From: Microbacterium sp. TPD7012 | GTDB taxonomy: Bacteria > Actinomycetota > Actinomycetes > Actinomycetales > Microbacteriaceae | Reading direction: 5' to 3' | NCBI RefSeq assembly: GCF_003075395.1 | Contig: NZ_QDFV01000003.1 | Location: 558,685-622,684, forward strand | DNA length: 64,000 nucleotides | Shown: positions 17,577-25,573 of the stretch, piece after piece | Numbering within the stretch: the stretch's first letter is position 1 | Layout: each line of letters opens with the position of its first letter | Notes under the pieces: model-generated | Told to the model about the DNA's origin: nothing | What the model saw: only the letters and a program-made list of their open reading frames with translations | Database searches by the model: none | Position numbers and translations under genes: made by a program

Positions 17577-17595
17577 AATTGTGCACAACTCAATT
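17577..17595 (+). promoter_or_regulatory. Putative OhrR operator
   Basis: The site AATTG-N9-CAATT (17577-17581 and 17591-17595) encloses the perfect palindrome TTGTGCACAA (17579-17588). It is unusually AT-rich for this genome, overlaps the -35 position of the ohrR promoter and resembles known OhrR operators. Autoregulation by OhrR is inferred. Confidence 0.65.
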
Positions 17596-17601
17596 GCGTG
17601 A

Positions 17602-17607
17602 CATACT
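17602..17607 (+). promoter_or_regulatory. -10 element CATACT of ohrR
   Basis: CATACT lies six bases before the ohrR ATG and 17 bases after TTGTGC, which overlaps the operator palindrome. The message would be leaderless. Confidence 0.55.
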
Positions 17608-17613
17608 CCAGGT

Positions 17614-18078
17614 ATGGCCGTGACCGATGAGATGGTGTGCTTCTCGCTCTACTCCGCCGCCCGCGCCACCACCCAGGCGTATCGCGCGCTGCTCGCCCCC
17701 TGGGGCCTGACCTACCCGCAGTACCTCGTGCTCGCCATCCTCTGGCACGAAGGCGACCAGACGATCGGCTCACTGGGCGAGGCGATGCAGCTCGACTCCG
17801 GCACCCTGTCGCCCCTGGTGCGCCGCCTCGAGCAGGCCGGCCACGTCACGCGATCGCGCCGCGCGGATGACGAGCGGGTCGTCACGGTGACCCTCACCGC
17901 CGACGGCCAGTCGCTGCGCGGCGAGCTCGCGTCCATCCCCGCACAGGTGGCCGGCTTCTCAGGCATCCGCGACGACGAGCACCGCCGCCGACTCATCGGC
18001 GAGTTGCAGGAGCTCACCGCGCTGCTGCAGGACGCGACCACGAACGCCGCCGCCGCGCACACTCGCGGCGGCGAATGA
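17614..18078 (+). CDS. ohrR: Organic-hydroperoxide-sensing MarR-family repressor OhrR
   Basis: This 154-residue winged-helix regulator has Cys9 in the MVCFSLYSA segment, the position of the peroxide-reactive cysteine in OhrR proteins. The DNA-binding region reads LGEAMQLDSGTLSPLVRRLEQAG followed by the wing RSRRADDERVV. No second cysteine is present, so it belongs to the 1-Cys type, in which Cys is expected to form a mixed disulfide with a low-molecular-weight thiol. It precedes ohr by 29 bases and likely represses itself and ohr. Confidence 0.9.
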   Translation: MAVTDEMVCFSLYSAARATTQAYRALLAPWGLTYPQYLVLAILWHEGDQTIGSLGEAMQLDSGTLSPLVRRLEQAGHVTRSRRADDERVVTVTLTADGQSLRGELASIPAQVAGFSGIRDDEHRRRLIGELQELTALLQDATTNAAAAHTRGGE

Positions 18079-18107
18079 CCACCGATCGAAAGGAAGAACC
18101 GCACCCC

Positions 18108-18530
18108 ATGGAAGCTCTCTACACCGCAGAGGCCCTCGCCACCGGAGCCGGACGCGACGGCCACGTCGCCACGAGCGATCGCCGCGTCGAGTTCGATCTC
18201 GCGATTCCGAAGGAGATGGGCGGAAGCGGCGATGGCGCGAACCCCGAGCAGCTCTTCGCCGCCGGGTACGCGGCCTGCTTCCACTCGGCGCTGCAGAGCG
18301 TCGCCCGCGCCCAGAAGGTGCGCATCGCCGACTCCTCGGTGGGCGCGCGCGTGCAGATCGGCCAGAACGGTCGTGGCGGGTTCGGCCTCGCGGTCGAGCT
18401 CGAGGTCGTGATCCCCGAGATCCCGCACGAGCAGGCCCAGGCCCTCGCGGACGCCGCGCACGAGGTGTGCCCGTACTCGAACGCGACCCGCGGCAAAATC
18501 GATGTCACCATCACCGTCTCCGACGACTGA
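18108..18530 (+). CDS. ohr: Organic hydroperoxide resistance protein Ohr
   Basis: This 140-residue thiol peroxidase of the OsmC/Ohr family has its two catalytic cysteines at Cys57 (AACFHSAL) and Cys121 (VCPYSNATRG). It reduces organic and fatty-acid hydroperoxides, using lipoylated proteins as electron donors in characterised members. The ATG at 18108 gives the usual family length; an upstream ATG at 18075 would add an atypical hydrophilic leader. AAGGAA lies about 11 bases upstream. It is co-transcribed with ohrR. Confidence 0.93.
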   Translation: MEALYTAEALATGAGRDGHVATSDRRVEFDLAIPKEMGGSGDGANPEQLFAAGYAACFHSALQSVARAQKVRIADSSVGARVQIGQNGRGGFGLAVELEVVIPEIPHEQAQALADAAHEVCPYSNATRGKIDVTITVSDD

Positions 18531-18549
18531 CCCGAGAGGCAGAACCACC

Positions 18550-19527
18550 ATGCGCGCACTCATCCATTCCACATTCGGCACGCCCGAAGAGGTCCTCGAG
18601 GTCCAGGAGCGCCCCGTCCCGGAGCCCGGCCCCGGTCAGGTGCGCCTGCGCATCGTCCTCTCCCCCATCCACAACCACGATCTCTGGACGGTCCGCGGCA
18701 CCTACGGCTTCAAGCCCGAGCTTCCCGCAGCCTCCGGCACCGAGGCGCTCGGCATCGTCGACGCCGTGGGCGAGGGTGTCGAGCACCTCGCCGTCGGCCA
18801 GCGCGTCGCCACCGGCGGCACGTTCGGCGCCTGGGCCGAGTACATCCTGGCGAGCGCGGCCGGACTCGTCCCGGTACCCGACTCGCTGCCGGACGAGAGC
18901 GCCGCCCAGCTCGTGTCGATGCCGTTCAGCACGATGACCCTGCTGCAGTTCCTGCAGGTCGAGGAGGGCGACTGGATCGTCCAGAACGCGGCCAACGGCG
19001 CGGTCGGACGGATGCTGGCTCAGCTCGGCGCCGCCCGCGGCATCAACGTCCTCGGACTCGTCCGCCGGTCCGCCGGCGTCGAGGAGCTCCGCGCGCAGGG
19101 CATCGACAACGTGATCGCCACCGACCAGGACGACTGGAAGGAGCAGGCGGCCGCTCTCATCGGCGATGCCCGCGTCGTGGCCGGCGTCGACTCGGTCGGC
19201 GGAGCCTCGGCCGGGCAGGTGCTCTCGCTCCTCTCCGAGGGGGGAACGCTCGTGGCCTTCGGGGCCATGGACTCCCCCACCATGGAGATCGCGTCCTCCG
19301 ACGTGATCTTCAAGCAGGCCACCGTGAAGGGCTTCTGGGGCAGCAAGGTGATCCCGGCGCTCGATCCGGCCGACCGCAAGGCCCTCTTCGGCGAGCTGTT
19401 CCAGCGCATCGCCGACGGAACCCTCACGCTTCCCGTCGCGGGCGTCTTCGACGCCGCCGACATCGCCGAGGCCGTCCGCGCCAACGGGACCCCCGGCCGC
19501 GTGGGCAAGGTGCTGCTGAAGTTCTGA
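18550..19527 (+). CDS. MDR-family NADPH:quinone / enoyl reductase-like oxidoreductase
   Basis: This 325-residue medium-chain dehydrogenase/reductase has an N-terminal GroES-like domain, then a Rossmann domain with NAANGAVGRMLAQLGAARG near residues 145-163. Zinc ligands are absent, and the overall pattern (NHDLWTVRGTYGFKPELP) matches the MECR/quinone-reductase branch. GAGAGG precedes the ATG, which lies 19 bases after ohr. Reduction of reactive alkenals or quinones arising from peroxidation would fit, but that is contextual inference. Confidence 0.82.
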   Translation: MRALIHSTFGTPEEVLEVQERPVPEPGPGQVRLRIVLSPIHNHDLWTVRGTYGFKPELPAASGTEALGIVDAVGEGVEHLAVGQRVATGGTFGAWAEYILASAAGLVPVPDSLPDESAAQLVSMPFSTMTLLQFLQVEEGDWIVQNAANGAVGRMLAQLGAARGINVLGLVRRSAGVEELRAQGIDNVIATDQDDWKEQAAALIGDARVVAGVDSVGGASAGQVLSLLSEGGTLVAFGAMDSPTMEIASSDVIFKQATVKGFWGSKVIPALDPADRKALFGELFQRIADGTLTLPVAGVFDAADIAEAVRANGTPGRVGKVLLKF

Positions 19528-19534
19528 CGCGCAT

Positions 19535-19563
19535 CGGGAGGCGGCCGGCGACGGCGCCTCCCG
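19535..19563 (+). terminator. Rho-independent-like hairpin after the ohr operon
   Basis: CGGGAGGCG (19535-19543) pairs with CGCCTCCCG (19555-19563), and TTGCT follows. It starts seven bases after the MDR stop codon and separates it from the RidA-family gene. Confidence 0.6.
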
Positions 19564-19587
19564 TTGCTCAGTGTCCGACCCCGGGTG

Positions 19588-19593
19588 CACACT
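19588..19593 (+). promoter_or_regulatory. -10-like CACACT before the RidA-family gene
   Basis: CACACT lies six bases before the ATG at 19600 and no ribosome site is present. The first base deviates from TANNNT, so confidence is limited. Confidence 0.4.
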
Positions 19594-19599
19594 CCCCTC

Positions 19600-19998
19600 A
19601 TGGAGATCACACTCGCTCAGCCCGAGGGGCTCGTCGTCAGCCCGGCATTCAGTCACGTCGCCGTCGTGCCCCCGGGTGCGACCACGATCTACGTCGGCGG
19701 TCAGAACGGCGTCGACACCACGGGAGCCGTCGTCTCGGCCGACGCCGCCGAGCAGTCGGCTCGCGCCGTCGAGAACGCCAGGATCGCGTTGGAGTCGGCC
19801 GGCGCGGGTCTCGGCGACGTCATCAGCTGGACCGTCCTCATCCATCAGGATGCCGATCTGCGCGCCGCCTACGGCGCGGTCGCGTCGAAGCTGGCGCGTG
19901 AGGGGGCGCCGCCCCTGGTCACCGCGGCACTCGTCGCGGGACTCGGCGTCCCGGGAGCGTTGATCGAGGTCAGCGCGGTGGCCGCGGTCATCCGCTGA
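19600..19998 (+). CDS. RidA/YjgF-family protein
   Basis: This 132-residue protein shows the RidA core: TIYVGGQNGVD, QSARAVENARIALESAGA and the C-terminal GALIEVSAVAAV strand. The conserved Arg that binds carboxylates in canonical imine deaminases (usually R near residue 105) is not apparent; the segment reads AALVAGLGVPGALIE. Activity on 2-aminoacrylate is therefore doubtful and it may belong to another Rid subgroup. Its last bases overlap the convergent membrane gene by 11 bases. Confidence 0.8.
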   Translation: MEITLAQPEGLVVSPAFSHVAVVPPGATTIYVGGQNGVDTTGAVVSADAAEQSARAVENARIALESAGAGLGDVISWTVLIHQDADLRAAYGAVASKLAREGAPPLVTAALVAGLGVPGALIEVSAVAAVIR

Positions 19999-20608
19999 GG
20001 CGCGCGGTCTCCGAGCGTGAGCGCCGGGCGCGGACCCACCTGTCGATGGCGACGGCCGCCCATGCGCCGCCGAGACCGATGATGACCACCACGCCGAGCG
20101 TGACGAGCGCGTAGGCCCCGGAGGTCACCGAGCTCTCGACGAGAAGCCTGCTCACGACGGGCGAGACCAGGATCAGCAGGAGGACGACGTAGGCGGCGGG
20201 TGTGCGCTCCCTGACGATCAGCCACCCGCCGAGGCTCACGAGGAGCGTGATCAGCCCCTGATCAGTGACGAACTGCCAGACGCTGATCGGCTCGACGATG
20301 TTGCCCACGCCCCGTTCGATGCCGATCGTGGCCCAGAGCAGCAAGGTCACGCAGGCCAGGGTGACGGCGCCGAGACGCCGCGCGGCCGAGGTGGGGAACA
20401 TCGCGAACGACACGATGTACAGGCCGAGACAGACCAGGAACTCGAAGACGTCCACGATCGGGATGTCGGTGCCCAGGACCCCGGCGTAGTTCTCCGCCTG
20501 GATGAACGCGTCGAAGCTCGTGACGATGTTCAGGTAACCCGCGAACAGCACGCCGCCCATGCTCGCGCCGTATCGCGCATTCCTGTCGAATCGCACTCGC
20601 TCCGCCAT
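19988..20608 (-). CDS. Hypothetical integral membrane protein (206 aa)
   Basis: This protein has six or so hydrophobic segments starting at GGVLFAGYLNIVTSF, short polar loops and a basic tail (RWVRARRSRSETARLSG). There is no recognisable catalytic or transport motif. It is transcribed toward the RidA-family gene. It resembles DUF7144-like small membrane proteins only in length and topology, so no family is assigned. Confidence 0.65.
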   Translation of the reverse strand: MAERVRFDRNARYGASMGGVLFAGYLNIVTSFDAFIQAENYAGVLGTDIPIVDVFEFLVCLGLYIVSFAMFPTSAARRLGAVTLACVTLLLWATIGIERGVGNIVEPISVWQFVTDQGLITLLVSLGGWLIVRERTPAAYVVLLLILVSPVVSRLLVESSVTSGAYALVTLGVVVIIGLGGAWAAVAIDRWVRARRSRSETARLSG

Positions 20609-20614
20609 GACTCG

Positions 20615-20620
20615 ACCTTA
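20615..20620 (-). promoter_or_regulatory. -10 element TAAGGT, leaderless start
   Basis: On the minus strand TAAGGT, then CGAGTC, then the ATG at 20608. No purine-rich ribosome site is present in the six-base gap. Confidence 0.55.
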
Positions 20621-20669
20621 GCGATATATCCGTCGTCGACGGTCGACGCTCGGCGGTCTCTCGCGTTGC

Positions 20670-20675
20670 TACTAT
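20670..20675 (+). promoter_or_regulatory. -10 element TACTAT of the phosphoesterase gene
   Basis: TACTAT predicts a transcript starting near 20682. This would leave a very short leader carrying GGAGG before the GTG at 20692. Confidence 0.45.
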
Positions 20676-20691
20676 GCGAGAGGAGGTGCGG

Positions 20692-22440
20692 GTGGAAGAC
20701 ACAAGCAGCACGCAGGCGGACGGGGACTCGTCCTCGCCGCAGTCACGTCGTGACTTTCTTCGTCGAGCGGGGATCGGCGCCGCGGGTCTCGCGATCGGCG
20801 GGTCGGCAGGAGCCGCCGTCACCGCGGCGGCCACCGCCAGTCCGCCGGAATTCGCACCGCTTCCGACGCGCAAGGTCCCGGGATTCGATCACGTCGTCGT
20901 GGTCATGTTCGAGAACCGCAGCTTCGACAACATGCTCGGCCACCTCTACAGCGCCGAGGAGAAGTCGAAGGACGAGTTCGACGGGCTCGCCCAGGGCTCT
21001 TACTCCAACCCCGGTCCGGACGGCGAAGCGATCGAGGCGCACATCTACTCCGGCTCCACAGACCACATCATGCAGTCGCCGCAGCCGGACCCCGGTGAGC
21101 ACTTCCCGCATGTGAACACCCAGCTCTTCGGAACGGTCGATCCGGCGGGCAACGCCCACATCCGGAAGAACGGCCAGATGCCGCCGTTCAACACGCCCCC
21201 GACCGGCGCGACTCCCACGAACGACGGCTTCGTGCGTGACTACGTCATCAACTTCGAGCTCGACAAGGGTCGACCTCCGACGGCCGACGAGTACCGGATC
21301 GCGATGGGCGGCTTCAGCCCCGAGATGATGCCCGTGCTCTCAACCCTCGCGCGCGAGTTCGCCGTCTATGACGCGTGGCACGCCGCCGTTCCGTCCCAGA
21401 CGTTCTGCAACCGCCTCTTCTTCCATGCCTCGACCTCTCACGGGTACGTCACGAACCACGGCGGCGACGGGTACTACAAGTGGATCGACGGGCCGGCGGC
21501 ACCGACGATCTTCAACCGCCTCGAGGAGGCGGGCATCCCGTGGCGCATCTACTACGACGGATCGCAGCTGGTCTCGCTCACGGGACTCCTGCACTCCCCC
21601 GTGCTGCAGCCGTACTGGAAGACCAACTTCCGGGAGATGAGCCAGTTCTACGAGGACGTGAAGAGCGGCGATCTCCCGGCCTACAGCTTCATCGAGCCCC
21701 GCATGGTGTTCAACCACAACGACATGCATCCGCCGTGGGGCGCGCACGTCCGCGAGACCGACGTCGAGATCGACGGCGAGACCGTGCCGGTCTACAACAG
21801 CGCACTCTCCGATGTCCGCGCCGGCGATCGGCTGGTCCAGGACATCTACGACGCGATCCGCACGAGCAAGTCGCACACGGGATCGAACGCGATGAACACC
21901 GCTCTCGTCATCACCTTCGACGAGCACGGCGGGACGTACGACCATGTGGCCCCGCCGCAGACGACGCCTCCCGACCGCAGCGGCCCCGGTGAGATGGGGT
22001 TCGTCTTCGATCGGCTCGGGGTGCGCGTGCCCGCCATCGTGGTCAGCGCCTACACGGCCCGAGAGACCGTCATCCACGATGAGATGCACCACGGCTCGAT
22101 CATCAACACCCTGTGCCGTCAGCACGGGCTGTCGCCCCTGACGCTGAGGGATCAGACGGCGAACCCGATCTTCAACGCGATCAACCTCACCGAGCCTCGG
22201 CAGCCGTACACCTGGCCGAAGCCTCGCGCGCTCTACGTCGGGCGCAACCCGGAGGAGGATGACGCGACCTCGTCCGCGACGAAGCACAAGCATCGTCCGC
22301 TCACGGCACCGGCGGTCGGCCTGACCGGTCTGCTCCTCGCCCGCTACAACCCGGGTTCGAAACCTCCCAAGACCTACGGCGAGGCGTACGAAGCGGTCAC
22401 CCGGTACGGGTCGGGGCTCTTCGGCGTCTACGACGAGTGA
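20692..22440 (+). CDS. Tat-exported phosphoesterase (phospholipase C / acid phosphatase family)
   Basis: This 582-residue enzyme opens with a twin-arginine signal (SRRDFLRRAG, then a hydrophobic Ala/Gly stretch), so it is exported folded. The mature part begins with the phosphoesterase-family signature DHVVVVMFENRSFDNMLGHLY, in which Glu and Asn are metal/catalytic residues. It also has FDEHGGTYDHVAPP near residue 410, the second metal motif. Characterised relatives hydrolyse phosphatidylcholine or phosphomonoesters. I chose the GTG at 20692 because AGGAGG lies five bases before it; an ATG six codons earlier overlaps the -10 element. Confidence 0.9.
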   Translation: MEDTSSTQADGDSSSPQSRRDFLRRAGIGAAGLAIGGSAGAAVTAAATASPPEFAPLPTRKVPGFDHVVVVMFENRSFDNMLGHLYSAEEKSKDEFDGLAQGSYSNPGPDGEAIEAHIYSGSTDHIMQSPQPDPGEHFPHVNTQLFGTVDPAGNAHIRKNGQMPPFNTPPTGATPTNDGFVRDYVINFELDKGRPPTADEYRIAMGGFSPEMMPVLSTLAREFAVYDAWHAAVPSQTFCNRLFFHASTSHGYVTNHGGDGYYKWIDGPAAPTIFNRLEEAGIPWRIYYDGSQLVSLTGLLHSPVLQPYWKTNFREMSQFYEDVKSGDLPAYSFIEPRMVFNHNDMHPPWGAHVRETDVEIDGETVPVYNSALSDVRAGDRLVQDIYDAIRTSKSHTGSNAMNTALVITFDEHGGTYDHVAPPQTTPPDRSGPGEMGFVFDRLGVRVPAIVVSAYTARETVIHDEMHHGSIINTLCRQHGLSPLTLRDQTANPIFNAINLTEPRQPYTWPKPRALYVGRNPEEDDATSSATKHKHRPLTAPAVGLTGLLLARYNPGSKPPKTYGEAYEAVTRYGSGLFGVYDE

Positions 22441-22455
22441 GCCTCGGCGCCCTGC

Positions 22456-23532
22456 TCAGATCCGGCCGCGCACCGGCGTCCGCTCGACGGGGTCGCCGTC
22501 GTCCGGCATCGCCATCTCCGCGCGGACGCCCAGCAGGCGGATCTCGCGCTCGGCGTCCAGAGTCGAGCCGAGCGCGACAGCCGCCTCGATGACGTCGTCC
22601 CGTCGCTCGGTCGGAGAGGCGAGCTTGCGGCCCAGCGTCTTCGTCTCGAACGGCGCGTACCGAACCTTCAGATGCACGCGGATGACCGGCCGCCCCTCGG
22701 CTGCGCAGTCGTCGAAGGCCTGCCCGGCGAGCTCGCGGATCGAGGCTTCGACCTCCGCCGTGGTCGTGAGGTTCTGCTGAAAGGTCGTCTCCCGGCTGTG
22801 GCTGCGCGCGATCCAGGGCGTGTCGTCGACGACGTGCGGCCCGAGGCCGGATCCGAGGCCGTGATACCAGACGCCCATCTTCGGACCGAACTCCGTCACG
22901 AGCTCCTGCTCGTCGGCGTCCGCGAGCTCTCTGACCGTCTGGATGCCGTGATCGGCGAGGCGCTTCTGCACCTTCGATCCCACGCCCCAGAGATCACGCG
23001 TGGGCTTCGCACCCATCACCTCGAACCAGTTCTCCTCGGTGAGCCGGAAGGTGCCCCGGGGCTTGCCGAACTCGGTCGCGATCTTGGCGCGCACCTTGTT
23101 GTCGCCGATGCCGACCGAGCAGTGCAGGCCGGTCGCGTCGAGCACGGCCGCCTGCGCATCGCGCGCCGTCTGCTCCGGGTCGTCGGTGGTCACCCCGAGG
23201 AAGCACTCGTCCCAGCCGATCACCTCCAGCACGACGCCGGGGAGGGTTCGCAGCGCTGTCATGACCTCGGCAGAGGCGGCTGCGTACGCCTCGTGATCCA
23301 CAGGCAGGAACACCGCGTCCTCCGGCGCCTTGCGCGCGGCGATCTTGAGCGGCATCCCCGAGCCGATGCCGAACTCCCGCGCCTCGTAGGATGCGGTCGA
23401 GACCACGGCGCGCTCGGTCGGGTCGCCGCGTCCGCCCACGATCACAGGACGGCCGACGAGCTCGGGGCGGCGCAGCACCTCGACCGCGGCGATGAACTGA
23501 TCCATGTCCACGTGCAGCACCCAGTCGGCCAT
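22456..23532 (-). CDS. dinB2: DinB2-type Y-family DNA polymerase IV
   Basis: This 358-residue translesion polymerase has metal-binding carboxylates in HVDMDQF (Asp9) and GWDEC (Asp108, Glu109). HhH and little-finger regions follow (LWGVGSKVQKRLADHGI, then ARSHSRETTF), and no C-terminal beta-clamp pentapeptide is obvious. The steric-gate position is Ile14 instead of Phe/Tyr; mycobacterial DinB2 has Leu14 and incorporates ribonucleotides readily. DMDQF and GWDE are DinB2-like. No LexA box is seen. The gene is monocistronic or the end of a unit with DUF1304. Confidence 0.9.
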   Translation of the reverse strand: MADWVLHVDMDQFIAAVEVLRRPELVGRPVIVGGRGDPTERAVVSTASYEAREFGIGSGMPLKIAARKAPEDAVFLPVDHEAYAAASAEVMTALRTLPGVVLEVIGWDECFLGVTTDDPEQTARDAQAAVLDATGLHCSVGIGDNKVRAKIATEFGKPRGTFRLTEENWFEVMGAKPTRDLWGVGSKVQKRLADHGIQTVRELADADEQELVTEFGPKMGVWYHGLGSGLGPHVVDDTPWIARSHSRETTFQQNLTTTAEVEASIRELAGQAFDDCAAEGRPVIRVHLKVRYAPFETKTLGRKLASPTERRDDVIEAAVALGSTLDAEREIRLLGVRAEMAMPDDGDPVERTPVRGRI

Positions 23533-23538
23533 GCAACG

Positions 23539-23544
23539 AGTGTG
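23539..23544 (-). promoter_or_regulatory. -10-like CACACT before dinB2
   Basis: On the minus strand CACACT lies six bases before the ATG at 23532, the same arrangement as at the RidA-family gene. Confidence 0.4.
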
Positions 23545-23572
23545 GCGGCTGGTGGATCGGATGTCACCCCTC

Positions 23573-23965
23573 TCAGCCGAGAGCGATGCCGATCGCCGTG
23601 CCGATCACGGCGAGGAGCGGGAGGGTCCCCTGCATCACCGCGGCACGGATCTTCGTGCGGTCCGAGAGCACCAGCACGAGCGCGGCGGCGGCCATCATGC
23701 CGGTGCCGGCGAAGACGAGCGTCAACCCGACGGTGGGTGACCCGACGATCACGAGACCGATGCCGAGCAGCGTCGTCAGCGCCAGGAACAGGTTGTAGAA
23801 GCCCTGGTTGAAGGCGAGCTGCTTCATCGTGACGGCATCCGCCTCGCTGGCGACGCCGAAGATCTTCCTCGTCTCGGGCTCGGTCCACTTCAGCGACTCG
23901 AGCGCGAAGATGAACACGTGGAAGGCCGCAGCGGCTGCGGCGAGGACGAGACCGACGATGAGCAT
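23573..23965 (-). CDS. DUF1304 membrane protein
   Basis: This 130-residue protein has four TM helices with the family signature of a polar loop between helices 1 and 2 (FALESLKWTEPETRKIFG) and NQGFYNLFLAL. DUF1304 proteins are small inner-membrane proteins of unknown role. It lies 40 bases upstream of dinB2 on the same strand, but both genes have their own -10-like element. Confidence 0.88.
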   Translation of the reverse strand: MLIVGLVLAAAAAAFHVFIFALESLKWTEPETRKIFGVASEADAVTMKQLAFNQGFYNLFLALTTLLGIGLVIVGSPTVGLTLVFAGTGMMAAAALVLVLSDRTKIRAAVMQGTLPLLAVIGTAIGIALG

Positions 23966-23971
23966 GGACCG

Positions 23972-23977
23972 ATTCTC
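23972..23977 (-). promoter_or_regulatory. -10 element GAGAAT before DUF1304
   Basis: GAGAAT (one mismatch to TAGAAT) lies six bases before the ATG at 23965 on the minus strand. Confidence 0.45.
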
Positions 23978-23991
23978 TCAGAACAGCCGGC

Positions 23992-24825
23992 TCAGACGAG
24001 GAAGATCGGCAGAACTCCGGGGTTGTGCGCGTGCACGAGGACGGCGAAGACGACAGCGTCGAAGAGCAGGTGCACCGTCACGACATAGGCGAGAGAGTGC
24101 GTCCGCAGGAAGATGAAGCCCTGCAGCAGAGCGAACGGGATCGTGAGCAGCGGACCCCACTCGCGGTAGCCGAGCTCCCAGAGGAACGACACGAACACGA
24201 TCGCCTGCAGCACGTTCGCGACCACGTCGGGGAAGTGCCGGCGCAGCAGGGCGAACACCGTGCAGATGAAGAAGAGCTCGTCCCAGATGCCGACGGCGCC
24301 GACGCCGACGAACAGTCGCACGATCAGCTCGGGCGTGTCGACGACCGGCCAGTTCTGATAGACGCCGCTGGTGATGAAGTAGAACGGCAGGATCAGCCAC
24401 CCGAGCACCAGCACCGCGACGAGCCAGCCCCACTGGAGGCGGCCCCAGCGCTTGCGGGTGCGCCAGGGGAAGCTGATGGCACGGTCGCGGTAGACGAACC
24501 GTGAGATCACGTAGGGCACCACGACCGCCCCGCCCAGAGCGAGCGTGAACCGGAGCATCGCCATGTCGTCGAGCTCGGCGGCGAGCGGGATCACGCTGAC
24601 GATCAGCATGCCCACGGCGATGAGCGACAGGTCCCTGGTCAGCGAGGGCTCGGATGCTGTCACCCTCCCGCGCTCGACCGCCCAGGCGGCACCGACGCCC
24701 AGCGCCAGCAGCACCCAGCCGAGCCACGGGATCTCCAGGACGAAGAACGCGGGCGCGGCGGCGCAGACGAGGAGCGCGGGCGCGATGCCGCGCCCGAGCG
24801 CGGTGTCGCCCCGCACGACGGTCAC
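23992..24825 (-). CDS. CPBP-like integral membrane protein with degenerate protease motifs
   Basis: This roughly 277-residue protein has seven or eight helices and the CPBP (Rce1-like) layout. The first motif, normally EExxxR, reads WDELFFI; the second, normally FxxxH, reads FVSFLWEL; the third region keeps HLLFDAV. Loss of the first Glu and of the His suggests it is not a standard glutamic metalloprotease. The GTG at 24825 overlaps the trmB stop (GTGA), so it is coupled to trmB; the frame extends upstream but only as antisense of trmB. Confidence 0.7.
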   Translation of the reverse strand: MTVVRGDTALGRGIAPALLVCAAAPAFFVLEIPWLGWVLLALGVGAAWAVERGRVTASEPSLTRDLSLIAVGMLIVSVIPLAAELDDMAMLRFTLALGGAVVVPYVISRFVYRDRAISFPWRTRKRWGRLQWGWLVAVLVLGWLILPFYFITSGVYQNWPVVDTPELIVRLFVGVGAVGIWDELFFICTVFALLRRHFPDVVANVLQAIVFVSFLWELGYREWGPLLTIPFALLQGFIFLRTHSLAYVVTVHLLFDAVVFAVLVHAHNPGVLPIFLV

Positions 24826-25547
24826 GCGCGGTCCCGCCGCCGATACACGAGATCGCGGATGTCGCGTCCCTTCGCGATGCCCTTGCGCTCGAACGCCGTC
24901 ATGACCCGACCGTCGAAGCGCTCGGCCCACTCGCCGTCGAATGCGCGCTCGAACAGCGGCTCCGCATCGAGCACCTCGCGCATCTGCTGGGCGTAGTCCT
25001 CCCAGTCGGTGGCGAGTCTCAGGAGTCCGCCGTCGCGCAGCGCCCGCGCCGCGTTGTCGGCGAATCCTGGGCGCACCAGGCGCCGCTTGGTGTGCTTCTT
25101 CTTGTGCCACGGGTCGGGGAAGAAGATCCACACCTCCCGGGCCGCGGCCTCCGGGAGGAACGAGGCCAGCACCTCTGGCGCGTTGGCCTCGACGACGCGG
25201 AGGTTGCGAGCGCCCTCCCGATCGGCGTCGAGCATCGTGCGGGCGAGGCCGGCGCGGAAGACCTCCACGGCGAGGAAGTCGTCTGCAGGGCGCGACGAGG
25301 CCGCCGCGACGATCGCGTGACCCTGCCCCGAGCCGATCTCGACGTACAGGTCGGCGGCGCGACCGTATTCCGCAGCGGGATCCAGGCGCGCCTCCGGGTG
25401 CACCGACGTCCAGGCCACGTCCCGCGGGACGTCGAGCAGATAGTGCGGGGCCAGGTCGGAGAAGGCGCGGTCCTGCGCCTCCGACATGCGGCCGCTGCGG
25501 CGTACGAAGGACACCGGCTCGTCACGGAAGGTGCGGGGTTCGGGCAT
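24822..25547 (-). CDS. trmB: tRNA (guanine-N7-)-methyltransferase TrmB
   Basis: This 241-residue SAM-dependent enzyme methylates G46 in the tRNA variable loop. It has the SAM-binding VEIGSGQGHAIV, a catalytic Asp region FFPDPWHKKKHTKRRLV and the C-terminal TAFERKGIAKGRDIRDLVY specific to TrmB. The ATG at 25547 is preceded by TACCCT at six bases and by no convincing ribosome site, so it appears leaderless. It heads a unit with the CPBP-like gene. Confidence 0.95.
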   Translation of the reverse strand: MPEPRTFRDEPVSFVRRSGRMSEAQDRAFSDLAPHYLLDVPRDVAWTSVHPEARLDPAAEYGRAADLYVEIGSGQGHAIVAAASSRPADDFLAVEVFRAGLARTMLDADREGARNLRVVEANAPEVLASFLPEAAAREVWIFFPDPWHKKKHTKRRLVRPGFADNAARALRDGGLLRLATDWEDYAQQMREVLDAEPLFERAFDGEWAERFDGRVMTAFERKGIAKGRDIRDLVYRRRDRA

Positions 25548-25553
25548 GATCCC

Positions 25554-25559
25554 AGGGTA
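25554..25559 (-). promoter_or_regulatory. -10 element TACCCT of trmB
   Basis: TACCCT, GGGATC, then the trmB ATG on the minus strand. The six-base gap leaves no room for a conventional leader. Confidence 0.55.
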
Positions 25560-25573
25560 GTCGGCGGAGACGC

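Noticed and set aside
22456..23570. LexA/SOS box upstream of dinB2
   Set aside because: No TCGAAC-N4-GTTCGA-type palindrome lies in the 40 bases before the start, which agrees with DinB2 not being SOS-controlled in mycobacteria.
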